Assembly: GCA_002371985.1 (NCBI GenBank)
Contig: DFHZ01000082.1
Location: 1 to 23,186, forward strand
Source: Ruminococcaceae bacterium UBA3710
GTDB lineage: Bacteria; Bacillota; Clostridia; Oscillospirales; Acutalibacteraceae
DNA length: 23,186 nucleotides
Reading direction: 5' to 3'
Under the pieces are notes generated by a model. It saw only the letters and a list, made by a program, of their open reading frames with translations, ran no database searches and was not told the origin of the DNA. Below, piece by piece: positions 14,816 to 23,186 of this stretch. Numbering within the stretch: position 1 is the stretch's first letter; each line of letters starts with the position of its first letter. Position numbers and translations under genes: made by a program.

Positions 14816-16003
14816 TTAAATTGTCCCTGTCATATCCCTGTCAACCGTTATAACACAAGCGAAAGTCTCGTTTATCTCCCTCGCTTTTTTTGATATTTGT
14901 GAGATTATATATTCGTCGGTCATATCAGAGTCCGCCGGAAGTACAACATCAAAAATCAGATTTGTTCTTTGGTTAGATGAGGGCGTCATCCGAAAATCGT
15001 GGATAGTGAGCCTAACGTCAATATTTTTTACAAGTTTTAAAATTAAATTTTTAGTGTTTGTTACTACTTCGTTATCTGTATCAATAGGGTCCATATGAAT
15101 AACAAGATTTACGCCCGTTTGTTCAAGCACTACCTTTTCACAAAGGTCAATTTGTTCGTGGCATTCTACAATATTCACATTTTGAGGCACCTCTATATGA
15201 AGAGAGGCAAACTGCCTGCCCGGTCCGTAGTCGTGAACAATGAGGTCGTGGATCCCGAGGAAGCCGTCAAACGACATAACAGTATGCTCTATTTTTTCGA
15301 CCAATTCTTTATCTGGGGCTTTCCCAAGCAGACTTGTGATAGTGCCTTTTGCCGAACTTATACCGCTCCAAAGAATAAACATCGATACAAGAAGAGCCAT
15401 AATTGCATCTAAATTAAAGGGAACATTTATAAAATAAGAAATTAAGGTTGAAATAAGAATTGCGGTTGTAGTAACGGCGTCGTTGATACTGTCCTGAGCC
15501 GTAGCCGATAATGCGTCCGAGTTTATAAGTTTTGAGAGTTTTCTGTTAAAAAGATACATCCAGAGTTTTACAAAGACCGAAACGGCTAAAATTACAATGG
15601 ATAAAACGGTATACTGGGGTGCTTTGTCGCCGAAAACAAGAGATTTTACCGAACTTAAAGCAAGTTCAAAGCCGACAATTATAATAAGCACCGAAACGAT
15701 AAATGCGGACATATATTCCATTCTGCCGTGTCCGTATGGGTGGTCCTTGTCGGCAGGTTTGCCTGAAAGTCTGAAACCTATCATAGTAATTACGGACGAG
15801 CCCATATCCGAAAGGTTGTTAAGACCGTCGGCAATAATCGACATACTTTTCGCAATTAAACCCGCCGTAATTTTTATAAGGCAAAGTAAAACATTGCAAA
15901 AAATACCGACAAGACTGCCAAGTGTGCCGTAACGCTCTCTTACAGTCTTGTCATTTGTATCTTTATAGTTTTTAACAAACAGTTTAATCAGTAATGATGT
16001 CAT
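14816..16003 (-). CDS. cation diffusion facilitator (CDF), probably a Mn/Fe-type metal exporter
   Basis: A 395-residue CDF protein. The N-terminal membrane domain has MSIIADGLNNLSDMGSSVI in TM2, the HPYGHGR loop between TM2 and TM3, and AQDSINDAVTT in TM5. A cytoplasmic domain follows, with SFDGFLGIHDLIVHDYGPGRQFASLHIEVP and LVIHMDPID, typical of the metal-sensing C-terminal fold. The metal-site pairs read N-x3-D in TM2 and D-x3-D in TM5. The zinc type usually has His in one or both places, so I infer manganese (or iron) rather than zinc. Roughly 80 extra residues at the C-terminus make it longer than the usual 300. It exports divalent metal in exchange for protons. It is the last gene of the four-gene operon, 17 bases after ddl, with a poor ribosome binding site. 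Confidence 0.9.
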   Translation of the reverse strand: MTSLLIKLFVKNYKDTNDKTVRERYGTLGSLVGIFCNVLLCLIKITAGLIAKSMSIIADGLNNLSDMGSSVITMIGFRLSGKPADKDHPYGHGRMEYMSAFIVSVLIIIVGFELALSSVKSLVFGDKAPQYTVLSIVILAVSVFVKLWMYLFNRKLSKLINSDALSATAQDSINDAVTTTAILISTLISYFINVPFNLDAIMALLVSMFILWSGISSAKGTITSLLGKAPDKELVEKIEHTVMSFDGFLGIHDLIVHDYGPGRQFASLHIEVPQNVNIVECHEQIDLCEKVVLEQTGVNLVIHMDPIDTDNEVVTNTKNLILKLVKNIDVRLTIHDFRMTPSSNQRTNLIFDVVLPADSDMTDEYIISQISKKAREINETFACVITVDRDMTGTI

Positions 16004-16020
16004 AAAACCACAACCGAATT

Positions 16021-17226
16021 TCAGAATTTAGAGCCTTTTGAGCCTTTCGAGCCGAGTGAAACACCCGACAGTATATTTGTATCAATGGTAAATGTTAAAT
16101 TATCACGGTTTCTTTGTCTTTTAAAAGCAATTTGGGCGAGTTCATCCAACATATCGGTATATTTAAGACCTTTTGCTTCCCAAAGATAAAAAGCAAGGGA
16201 GCCGGGGATAGTGTTTATCTCGTTTGCATAGACCTTGTCGTTGTCGTTTGTATCCATAAGATAGTCTATTCGAACAACGCCCGATGCACCGATAACCTTA
16301 AATATCTTGCAGGAAATATCCCTGATTTCGTCCGACTTTTCTTCGCTTATATCGGCAGGAATTTTTCTTCCCAAAGATGCCATACCCTTGCTCGGACCCT
16401 CGTGTTTTGAGCCTTTTGAACCACCTAAATACTTATCTTTGTATGATAAAATTTCGTCGTGCATAAACGGCTCTTCGCAAACCGATGCTCTACAGTCGTC
16501 CGCATCGCCTAAAACCGAGCAGTTGATTTCACGAAGTCCCGTAATAGCCTTTTCGGCTAAAATCTTATCGGCAAATGAAACGGCAAGGTCGATTGCATCT
16601 GTTAGTTCCTCACGGGATTTAACCTTTGTTATACCGACACTTGAGCCGAGGTTTACCGGCTTAATGATAAGCGGAAAACCGATTTTATCGGCGATTTTGT
16701 CGGAAATTTCTTCCTTGTTAAGCAAATATTCACGGGAACGGAATGTAAAGCAAGGAAGGGTAGGAAGACCTGCGTTTAACAGTACATCTTTAAAAACAGA
16801 TTTATCCATACCGACAGCGGCGGATATAATATCACAACTGATATACGGCAGTCCCAAAAACTCGAAAAAACCTGCCATAGTACCGTCTTCGCAGTTTGTT
16901 CCGTGAACAATCGGGAAAGCAAGGTCTACGATTATATCTTTTTTCTTTTTAAGCAAAGACTGTTTTAAATAGTGCATAACTACACCGTCTTTATTTTTAA
17001 TGAAAGCCACTTCATCCGCTTCGGTTTCAAGTTTTTCTATGTTCTGAAAATTTTCGATTTCAAAAAGGTTATCGCCTGTAAACATAGTTCCGTTTTTATC
17101 TACATAAACGGGGATAACATCGTATTTATCACGATTTATATTCATCATTGCCTGAACGGCGGAGATAATAGAAACCTCGTGTTCAACCGAACGGCATCCG
17201 AAAAAAACGGCAATTTTTGTTTTCAT
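16021..17226 (-). CDS. ddl: D-alanine--D-alanine ligase
   Basis: A 401-residue ATP-grasp ligase. The N-terminal domain starts KIAVFFGCRSVEHEVSIISA with the conserved EHEVS. The central ATP-binding domain has FPLIIKPVNLGSSVGITKV, and the C-terminal part ends in RIDYLMDTND..VYANEINTIPGSLAFYLW with the metal-binding NEIN. The omega loop holds LSYKDKYLGG, so the Tyr-x-x-Lys-Tyr pattern of D-Ala-D-Ala ligases is present, rather than that of VanA-type D-lactate ligases. The enzyme joins two D-alanines with ATP in the cytoplasm for the MurF step. AGAGGGT precedes the ATG by about 9 bases. Odd points are a GSKGSK insertion in the omega loop and a GSKGSKGSK tail, both from a 9-bp repeat. It lies 15 bases after murF. 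Confidence 0.95.
   Translation of the reverse strand: MKTKIAVFFGCRSVEHEVSIISAVQAMMNINRDKYDVIPVYVDKNGTMFTGDNLFEIENFQNIEKLETEADEVAFIKNKDGVVMHYLKQSLLKKKKDIIVDLAFPIVHGTNCEDGTMAGFFEFLGLPYISCDIISAAVGMDKSVFKDVLLNAGLPTLPCFTFRSREYLLNKEEISDKIADKIGFPLIIKPVNLGSSVGITKVKSREELTDAIDLAVSFADKILAEKAITGLREINCSVLGDADDCRASVCEEPFMHDEILSYKDKYLGGSKGSKHEGPSKGMASLGRKIPADISEEKSDEIRDISCKIFKVIGASGVVRIDYLMDTNDNDKVYANEINTIPGSLAFYLWEAKGLKYTDMLDELAQIAFKRQRNRDNLTFTIDTNILSGVSLGSKGSKGSKF
16027..16053 (-). repeat. three copies of a 9-bp GGCTC(A/G/T)AAA repeat at the ddl 3' end
   Basis: The - strand codes Gly-Ser-Lys three times, as GGCTCGAAA, GGCTCAAAA and GGCTCTAAA, directly before the final Phe and stop. The tail extends past the normal end of the ligase fold. 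Confidence 0.85.
16405..16422 (-). repeat. second patch of the 9-bp Gly-Ser-Lys repeat inside ddl
   Basis: The - strand reads GGTTCAAAA then GGCTCAAAA, coding GSKGSK in the flexible omega loop just after KYLG. It uses the same unit as the 3' end of the gene and stays in frame. Confidence 0.85.
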
Positions 17227-17241
17227 AAAATAAGACCCTCT

Positions 17242-18816
17242 TTAATTCAAATAGTTATCCGGCAAATCGTTTTCAATGAGAACTACACTCATTTTATCCG
17301 CTGTCGGTATATAAATATCCATAGCCTCTTTAAAAGAGGATACGACATAAACATTGTCTTTGTTAAAGTCTGTGGTGTTTATAGCATCAACCATAGGCTT
17401 TGAACGGTTTTTGCCGACAAGTATAATTATATCACAGTATTTTGCGGCTTCAAGTCCCAATGCGTAATTTGCCTCATATTCTTTTGCACCGAGTTCTATA
17501 AGTCCGGGAGTTATTATTGTTTTTTTGTAACCGTCAAAAGTTCCGAGCGTCCTGACTGCTTCAAGACAACCTACTGGGTTTGAATTATAGGCATCGTCAA
17601 TCAAAAGAGAGCCGTTGTGGAAACTTTTAAGTTCGAGCCTGTGTTCGGTGGGTTTGAGGGAAGATATTGCAACCTTTATATCGTCCTCTTTTACACCTAA
17701 TTTATATGCAAGACTTGCGGCGGCTAAAATATCAAAAATGCTGTGGAGCCCTAAAAGTTTTGTAGAAACCGAAATCTTTTTTCCGTCTAAAATCAAATCA
17801 AAGTTAGAGCCAAACGAGTTACGGCTGATATTCTCAACACGGAAGTTTTCTTCTTTTCCGAACAGAACGAGCGAATTATCGCTCTTGTCATACCGCTTGA
17901 TAATATCTTCGCTTTCTGCACTTATAAGTGTTTTTCCGCCGTTCTTTCTTACTTCGTCGGCCAATTCAAATTTTGTTTTAAATACATTTTCGATACTGCC
18001 GAAAGTATCTAAATGCTGAGCCCCGACCGAAGTTATAATACCGTAGGTCGGGTGAACTATATCGCAAATTTCTTTAATATCACCCTTTTTCTTGGCACCC
18101 ATTTCACAAATGAAAACTTGAGTATTTGATTTTATATCGCCCCTTACCGTTCTTACAACACCCATAGGAGTATTAAAACTTGCAGGGGTACATACCGTAT
18201 TATACTTTTCGCTTAAAATTCTGTTTAGTATAAACTTTGTTGTAGTTTTTCCGAAACTGCCCGTAATTCCTATCACGGTAAGATTATTGTTCTGCTTTAA
18301 AATCCGCTTTGCATCGTTTATATAATGCCTTGAAATTAAGGCTTCAATCGGACTGTTTATAAAGAGTACGATAAGTACAAAAAGCGGAGAGAAAAAGGCT
18401 AAAATACCGAGAATTATAAATGCTGCTTGCGAATAAATTCCCGATACAGTTTCCATTACCGTAATTAAAAGTCCCAAAATGATTAAAGAGGTGGCTAAAA
18501 GTCTTTTAACCCGACCTGTGTAAACCAACTTTTTGATAGATTTCTTTTTGCAGTTTAATGCCAAAAGAAGCCTTATAACAAAAACGGCAAGAGATATAAG
18601 AAAACAAAACAGATATTTTTGTCCGAGATAGAAAATCGAAACGAGGCAATATCCGAAAGATAAAAAGGTTATACTTAACATAAAATTGCCGTAAACCCAT
18701 TTAAGATACCTTGAAGCAAAATAAGAGTTTTGTTGCAACATCTGAAGTTGTCTGTATATTGAGCAGAAAAGCGAACCTGCAAGAAACAGGGCTGATAAAA
18801 GAATAAAAACGGACAT
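17242..18816 (-). CDS. murF: membrane-anchored MurF-like UDP-MurNAc-tripeptide--D-Ala-D-Ala ligase
   Basis: A 524-residue protein in two parts. Residues 1 to about 155 contain five hydrophobic segments (about 2-20, 45-62, 68-86, 105-122, 130-153) with a basic stretch between the third and fourth. From residue 178 the Mur ligase catalytic part begins with ITGSFGKTTTK (the ATP P-loop, 184-194). It continues NTPMGVVRTV, ICEMGAKKKGDI, TSVGAQHLDTFGSIENVFKTKFEL, PTEHRLEL, DDAYNSNPVGCLEAV and PGLIELG, all MurF-type. The normal N-terminal uridine-binding domain is absent and the membrane segments stand in its place. The reaction adds D-Ala-D-Ala to the UDP-linked tripeptide, and the adjoining ddl gene makes that dipeptide. 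AGGAGAG, overlapping the previous gene's TAG stop, is the ribosome binding site. Confidence 0.88.
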   Translation of the reverse strand: MSVFILLSALFLAGSLFCSIYRQLQMLQQNSYFASRYLKWVYGNFMLSITFLSFGYCLVSIFYLGQKYLFCFLISLAVFVIRLLLALNCKKKSIKKLVYTGRVKRLLATSLIILGLLITVMETVSGIYSQAAFIILGILAFFSPLFVLIVLFINSPIEALISRHYINDAKRILKQNNNLTVIGITGSFGKTTTKFILNRILSEKYNTVCTPASFNTPMGVVRTVRGDIKSNTQVFICEMGAKKKGDIKEICDIVHPTYGIITSVGAQHLDTFGSIENVFKTKFELADEVRKNGGKTLISAESEDIIKRYDKSDNSLVLFGKEENFRVENISRNSFGSNFDLILDGKKISVSTKLLGLHSIFDILAAASLAYKLGVKEDDIKVAISSLKPTEHRLELKSFHNGSLLIDDAYNSNPVGCLEAVRTLGTFDGYKKTIITPGLIELGAKEYEANYALGLEAAKYCDIIILVGKNRSKPMVDAINTTDFNKDNVYVVSSFKEAMDIYIPTADKMSVVLIENDLPDNYLN

Positions 18817-18825
18817 AATGCTCTC

Positions 18826-19590
18826 CTATTTAATAAATTCACGCAGTATTGCATTGGCCTGATACGGCTTTTCGCAGAACGAAAAATGCCCTGTACCCTC
18901 AATCACGCAAAGTCCCGAATCGGGAATAAGACTTTCAATAATTTTTGCATCCGAAAGCGGTGTGGCAGTATCGTTTTCGCCCCAAATAAGAAGCGAAGGA
19001 CATTTTATATTCGGAAGAATATCCCTTAAATCGGTATTTACAAGAGATACAAGTGTTTGCCTTAAAACGGGCGGAGCCGCATTATAATCGGCAGATCCGT
19101 AATGTTTTCTCGCTTTTTCAAGAAGACCGCCCGAAAAGTTGTTTATTATAGGCAGCGATAAAACTTTTTTAATTGTTTTGAAGTTTCTTGCCCTTCGTTT
19201 TTGTGATTTTGTTTTAACGGGAATAAGACCTGCCGAATCGAGCAGAACAATTTTAGGGGGGTTAATAAGACCGTTTGCAACTAAATTCAGAGTAACCCTT
19301 CCGCCGTGCGAATGGCCTATAAGTATAGGGTTTTCAAGCCCGATATTCTGGATGAATTTTAAAACGAGATTACAGTAATCGTCTAAATTCCACGGGGATT
19401 TCATTGTTTCGCTGTTTCCGCAACCGGGAAAATTAAGGGCAACAAGATAGCATCTGTCAGACAGAGCATTTATTATTCCTTTGTAAACATCAAAGGAAGA
19501 GCCCCAGCCGTGCAGAAGCAAAACCGGAATGCCGTCTTTTGTTCCCGCTTCGGTATATTCGATTTTCAAGCCGTCTATGATGGTAAACAC
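18826..19590 (-). CDS. alpha/beta hydrolase
   Basis: A 254-residue alpha/beta-hydrolase fold protein. The oxyanion region LLLHGWGSSFDVY comes first, then the nucleophile elbow GHSHGG with Ser94, LLIWGENDTATPL with the acidic residue, and GTGHFSF with the catalytic His, so the triad is complete. Its substrate is unknown: an esterase, lipase or thioesterase are all possible, and the lid region is basic (KSQKRRARNFKTIKK). I chose GTG at 19590 because the run of Gs in AGGGGGG lies 6-7 bases upstream. The longer form from 19638 would add a stretch of hydrophobic residues and has no ribosome binding site. It is the first gene of the operon with murF, ddl and the CDF exporter, with an extended -10 promoter upstream. 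Confidence 0.88.
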   Translation of the reverse strand: MFTIIDGLKIEYTEAGTKDGIPVLLLHGWGSSFDVYKGIINALSDRCYLVALNFPGCGNSETMKSPWNLDDYCNLVLKFIQNIGLENPILIGHSHGGRVTLNLVANGLINPPKIVLLDSAGLIPVKTKSQKRRARNFKTIKKVLSLPIINNFSGGLLEKARKHYGSADYNAAPPVLRQTLVSLVNTDLRDILPNIKCPSLLIWGENDTATPLSDAKIIESLIPDSGLCVIEGTGHFSFCEKPYQANAILREFIK

Positions 19591-19621
19591 CAATACCCCC
19601 CCTATTTTAAGTATAATACAT

Positions 19622-19630
19622 ATTATAACA
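19622..19630 (-). promoter_or_regulatory. extended -10 promoter of the hydrolase-murF-ddl-CDF operon
   Basis: On the - strand TGTTATAAT (from 19630) is a perfect extended -10 element (TGnTATAAT) about 32 bases upstream of the chosen GTG start. There is no good -35 hexamer at 16-18 bases, which is normal for this promoter class. Confidence 0.55.
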
Positions 19631-19743
19631 AATACCACTGCAAAATAGAAGACTTTTTTAAAATTTCCCTTACAAAATTATTTTTACAAGTTTTTTGTTT
19701 CCAAGATAAGTAAAAAAATTGCTGTTTTTTTCTAAAAAAAGAC

Positions 19744-19772
19744 TTGACATTGGATTTTATTTGGTATATAAT
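19744..19772 (+). promoter_or_regulatory. rpoB promoter, perfect sigma-A consensus
   Basis: TTGACA (19744-19749) and TATAAT (19767-19772) are separated by 17 bases. All twelve positions match the housekeeping consensus. It drives the + strand toward rpoB and is divergent from the hydrolase operon promoter. Confidence 0.9.
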
Positions 19773-19915
19773 CAAAAATTACTAATGGATGATGGGGGAT
19801 TTTGCGCCTTTTTTTGGAAAAACACCTGTTTTTTATTGTAAAAAAGCACAAAAAAACCTGTCGAAACTTGCGTTTTTTCGCATTATTTTATATTTATAGG
19901 AGTGATTTTCAACCT
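19773..19915 (+). other. rpoB 5' leader rich in A- and T-tracts
   Basis: The gap from the promoter to the rpoB start (about 135 transcribed bases) holds no gene. It contains repeated T6-T7 and A6-A7 tracts, a short TGCG-T6-CGCA hairpin near 19869-19882, and a weak TG-T6/A6-GCA pairing near 19830-19850. A clear terminator is not evident. AGGAGTGA ten bases before ATG 19916 is the ribosome binding site. Confidence 0.5.
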
Positions 19916-22900
19916 ATGAAGAAAACAGATATGGTCAAGCCTATTCGTTTAGGTAAGAACGAGCGTATGACCTTTTCAAAAATCAATGAAGTTATTGATA
20001 TGCCTAACCTCATTGAAATTCAAAAGGATTCTTATGCGTGGTTTGTAGGCGACGGACTTAAAGAAGTCTTTGCCGATATGGACCCTATTACCGATTATAG
20101 CGGTAATTTGGAACTTACCTTTGTCGATTACCGTGTGGACGAAACCCCGAAATACGATATCGCAGAATGCAAAGCGAGGGATACCACATATTCTGCACCG
20201 CTTCGTGTAACCGCCAGACTTGAAAACAAGGAAACCGGCGAGATAAAAGAAAGCGAAGTATTTATGGGCGATTTCCCGCTTATGACCGATTCGGGTACAT
20301 TTGTCATCAACGGTGCCGAGCGTGCTGTTGTATCGCAGTTGGTTCGTTCTCCGGGTGCATACTTTGCAGAAAAGGCTGACGAAAAGACCGGTAAAAGATT
20401 ATTTTCTTCTACTATTATTCCGAACCGTGGTGCGTGGCTTGAATACGAAACATCTGTAAATGATGTATTGTATGTACGCATCGACAAAAACAGAAAACTT
20501 CCTATAACTACATTTATAAGAGCACTCGGTGTAGAAACCGGTATTGAAACAAATCAGCAGCTTCGTGAACTTTTCGGCGAAGACGAGCGTTTTGAGGCCA
20601 CTCTCGCTGTCGATGAAACAAAGAACAGCGAAGATGCTCTTATCGAGGTTTATAAGAAACTTCGTCCGAGTGAACCTGTTACCATCGAGGGTGCAAAGAC
20701 ATATCTTTTCCAACTTTTCTTTGACGCACACCGTTATGATTTGTCAAGAGTAGGAAGATATAAATATAACAGTAAGTTGGCTTTGAGCAACCGTATAAGA
20801 GGCAAGGTTATTTCAAGACCTGTTGCAGACCCTATGACCGGCGAAATTATTGCCGAGCCTGATACCGTTGTTACAAAAGAATTGGCAGCCCTTATCGAGA
20901 GCAAGGGTGTTTTGAGCGTATATGTAAATGTTCAGGACTTTGAGGGCAATGTTACCGAGGTTAAGGTCGTTTCAAACGGAATGGTAAACCTTGCTGACTT
21001 TACCGACTTTACAACAGAAGAACTCGAATATCTTGATAAGAACGGCATAAACGAAAAGGTATCTCTTACTGTTTTGAAAGAAATTCTTGAGGAAAATCAA
21101 AACAAGGAAGACTTAAAACAGGCACTTATTGATGCTGCCGATGTTTTAATTCCCAAACATATTGTAATAGACGATATTATCGCAACCGTAAGTTATTTCC
21201 TCGGTTTGCCTCACGATGTCGGCAATGTTGACGATATTGACCATTTAGGCAACCGTCGTATAAGAAGTGTCGGAGAACTTTTGCAAAATCAGTTCCGTAT
21301 CGGTTTCAGCCGTATGGAAAGAGTAGTAAGAGAAAAAATGAACCTTCAGGCACAGGATGCCGAGAATATCACACCGCAGTCCTTAATCAACATCCGTCCG
21401 GTTGTTGCCGCAGTTAAGGAATTTTTCGGTTCTTCTCCGCTTTCTCAGTTTATGGATCAGACTAACCCGCTTTCGGAACTTACCCATAAACGCCGTCTTT
21501 CGGCTTTGGGTCCCGGCGGTTTGTCAAGAGACCGTGCTTCGTTCGAGGTTCGAGATGTTCACTATACGCATTACGGCCGTATGTGTCCTATCGAAACTCC
21601 CGAAGGTCCTAACATCGGTCTTATTTCCTACCTTGCTACCTATGCAAGAATAAATAAGTACGGCTTTATCGAGGCTCCTTTCAGAAGAGTTGACCACGAA
21701 ACAGGCCGAGTTCTCGACGAAGTTGTATATATGACGGCAGACGAAGAGGACGATTATGTTGTAGCACAGGCAAATGAACCTCTTGACGAGAACGGATTTT
21801 TCGTTCGTTCAAAGGTTAATGCCCGTCACCGCGATGGATTCAGAGAGGTTGAGTCTTCTAAGGCCGACTTTATGGATGTATCGCCTAAGATGGTTGTTTC
21901 GGTTGCTACCGCAATGATTCCGTTCCTTGAAAATGACGATACAAACCGTGCTTTGATGGGTTCAAACATGCAGAAACAGGCCGTTCCGCTTCTTAAACCC
22001 GAAAATCCGATTGTCGCTACCGGTATGGAATACAAAGCGGCTGTTGACTCGGGCGTTGTTGTTCTTGCAAAGCGTTCAGGTGTCGTTACATTTGTCAGTG
22101 CAGATTTAATTAAAATCCGTGCTAAAAACGGCGAAATTGACGAATATAACCTTATTAAATTTACCCGTTCCAACCATGGAACATGTATAAATCAAAAACC
22201 GATTGTTTCGGTTGGCGAAAAGGTAAACGAAAATGATGTAATAGCAGACGGTCCTGCTACTTCCAACGGCGAGGTTTCTCTCGGACGAAATGCTCTTATC
22301 GGATTTATGACCTGGGAAGGTTATAACTACGAGGACGCTGTTTTGCTTAACGAAAGACTTGTTCGTGAAGATATGTATACATCCATTCATATTGAAGAGT
22401 ATGAATTGGAGTCCCGTGATACAAAATTAGGACCTGAAGAGATTACCCGTGATATTCCGAATGTCGGCGAAGATGCACTTAAAGACCTTGACGAAAGAGG
22501 TATTATCCGTATCGGTGCCGAGGTTACTTCGGGAGATATTCTTGTCGGAAAGGTAACACCTAAGGGTGAAACCGAACTTACCGCCGAAGAAAGACTTTTG
22601 AGAGCCATTTTCGGTGAAAAGGCAAGAGAGGTAAGAGATACATCTTTGCGTGTTCCTCACGGTGAATACGGTACAATAGTTGATGTTAAGGTATTTACCC
22701 GTGAAAATGCTTCCGAATTAAGCCCCGGTGTTAATGTGGTAGTTCGTTGTTATATCGCCCAGAAGCGTAAGATTTCTGTCGGCGATAAGATGGCAGGACG
22801 CCACGGTAACAAGGGTGTTGTTTCGAGAATACTTCCAAGCGAAGATATGCCGTTCTTGCCGGACGGTACTCCGCTTGATATAGTGCTTAACCCGTTGGGT

Positions 22901-23186
22901 GTTCCTTCCCGTATGAATATCGGACAGGTTCTTGAAGTCCATTTGGGTTATGCCGCAAAGGCACTCGGTTGGAATATCTGCACACCTGTATTTGACGGTG
23001 CTCACGAGTCTGATATTCGTGAATGCTTCAAAATGGCAGGAATGCCGGAAGACGGTAAGGTTCAACTTTATGACGGTAGAACCGGTGAGCCGTTTGATAA
23101 CCGTGTAACGGTCGGCTATATGTACTATCTTAAACTGCATCACCTTGTTGACGATAAGATTCATGCCCGTTCAACCGGTCCGTACT
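19916..23186 (+). CDS. rpoB: RNA polymerase beta subunit, 3' end beyond the window
   Basis: About 1090 residues are visible of a protein that is normally 1150-1250 long in Firmicutes. Clear landmarks run in order. The start is [21 protein letters not shown]; the protrusion has [19 protein letters not shown]. The rifampicin region [23 protein letters not shown] keeps the drug-contact Asp, His and Ser at the 516, 526 and 531 equivalents. The region after it has [11 protein letters not shown] and [15 protein letters not shown]. Later come [47 protein letters not shown] and [14 protein letters not shown] with the catalytic-core residues. The frame is open to the last base. It starts a transcription unit from its own promoter. 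In most relatives rpoB follows rplJ-rplL, which are absent here. It is presumably followed by rpoC beyond the window. Confidence 0.98.
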   Translation, partial: MKKTDMVKPIRLGKNERMTFSKINEVIDMPNLIEIQKDSYAWFVGDGLKEVFADMDPITDYSGNLELTFVDYRVDETPKYDIAECKARDTTYSAPLRVTARLENKETGEIKESEVFMGDFPLMTDSGTFVINGAERAVVSQLVRSPGAYFAEKADEKTGKRLFSSTIIPNRGAWLEYETSVNDVLYVRIDKNRKLPITTFIRALGVETGIETNQQLRELFGEDERFEATLAVDETKNSEDALIEVYKKLRPSEPVTIEGAKTYLFQLFFDAHRYDLSRVGRYKYNSKLALSNRIRGKVISRPVADPMTGEIIAEPDTVVTKELAALIESKGVLSVYVNVQDFEGNVTEVKVVSNGMVNLADFTDFTTEELEYLDKNGINEKVSLTVLKEILEENQNKEDLKQALIDAADVLIPKHIVIDDIIATVSYFLGLPHDVGNVDDIDHLGNRRIRSVGELLQNQFRIGFSRMERVVREKMNLQAQDAENITPQSLINIRPVVAAVKEFFGSSPLSQFMDQTNPLSELTHKRRLSALGPGGLSRDRASFEVRDVHYTHYGRMCPIETPEGPNIGLISYLATYARINKYGFIEAPFRRVDHETGRVLDEVVYMTADEEDDYVVAQANEPLDENGFFVRSKVNARHRDGFREVESSKADFMDVSPKMVVSVATAMIPFLENDDTNRALMGSNMQKQAVPLLKPENPIVATGMEYKAAVDSGVVVLAKRSGVVTFVSADLIKIRAKNGEIDEYNLIKFTRSNHGTCINQKPIVSVGEKVNENDVIADGPATSNGEVSLGRNALIGFMTWEGYNYEDAVLLNERLVREDMYTSIHIEEYELESRDTKLGPEEITRDIPNVGEDALKDLDERGIIRIGAEVTSGDILVGKVTPKGETELTAEERLLRAIFGEKAREVRDTSLRVPHGEYGTIVDVKVFTRENASELSPGVNVVVRCYIAQKRKISVGDKMAGRHGNKGVVSRILPSEDMPFLPDGTPLDIVLNPLGVPSRMNIGQVLEVHLGYAAKALGWNICTPVFDGAHESDIRECFKMAGMPEDGKVQLYDGRTGEPFDNRVTVGYMYYLKLHHLVDDKIHARSTGPY

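Noticed and set aside
21421..21520. Rifampicin-resistance changes in RpoB
   Set aside because: The Asp516, His526 and Ser531 equivalents are wild type. The Pro in place of Gln510 and the Thr in place of Asn518 are probably natural variation in Clostridia.
20128..23164. Several ORFs of 60-150 codons on the - strand and in other frames across rpoB
   Set aside because: All lie within the continuous rpoB frame, have no ribosome binding sites or domain patterns, and are shadows of it.
1..23186. CRISPR arrays, tRNA or rRNA genes, transposases or phage genes
   Set aside because: I looked for regular direct repeats with spacers, tRNA-like cloverleaf ends, rRNA-like stretches and transposase or integrase motifs, and saw none.

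Overview
The window comes from a low-GC Gram-positive bacterium, most likely a clostridial Firmicute (Oscillospiraceae/Ruminococcaceae-like, possibly an uncultured gut organism). This is inferred from Rex, a tandem glycine riboswitch in front of an AGCS transporter, a Firmicute-type RpoB, A/T-rich codon use and strong AGGAG-type ribosome binding sites. No species can be named from sequence alone.

Region 1 (1-12120, all + strand) is the distal part of a cell-surface polysaccharide locus. In order it holds the C-terminal end of a GT-B glycosyltransferase, a GT2 enzyme, two GT-B enzymes, a putative GT-A-like enzyme, a kinase-like protein (APH/LPS-kinase style HxD....N and DLDG motifs), a left-handed beta-helix acetyltransferase, a broken serine-acetyltransferase-like gene, another GT-B-like protein, a second broken serine-acetyltransferase-like gene, a GT2 gene with an in-frame stop, and an ABC exporter pair. 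The exporter ATPase has a C-terminal Wzt-type carbohydrate-recognition domain, so the polymer is probably finished in the cytoplasm, possibly capped, and then exported by the Wzm/Wzt-like transporter. Three of the genes between 6564 and 9964 are damaged (three single-base frameshifts and one nonsense codon), which points to local decay or to assembly errors.

Region 2 (12121-12955) is rex, the NADH/NAD+-sensing repressor, with a near-consensus promoter and a candidate Rex operator at the expected transcription start. It ends in a long bidirectional terminator.

Region 3 (12965-14808, - strand) is an AGCS sodium:alanine/glycine symporter. It is controlled by a two-aptamer glycine riboswitch whose expression platform is an intrinsic terminator placed directly against the ribosome binding site.

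Region 4 (14816-19630, - strand) is a tight four-gene operon transcribed as alpha/beta hydrolase, membrane-anchored MurF-like ligase, D-Ala-D-Ala ligase and CDF metal exporter. The middle pair makes and attaches the D-Ala-D-Ala end of the peptidoglycan stem peptide. The MurF carries five predicted membrane segments in place of its usual UDP-binding domain, and the Ddl carries two patches of a 9-bp Gly-Ser-Lys repeat.

Region 5 (19744-23186, + strand) is rpoB, incomplete at the window end. It has its own perfect-consensus promoter and a ~130-base A/T-tract-rich leader, and is not directly preceded by rplJ-rplL.
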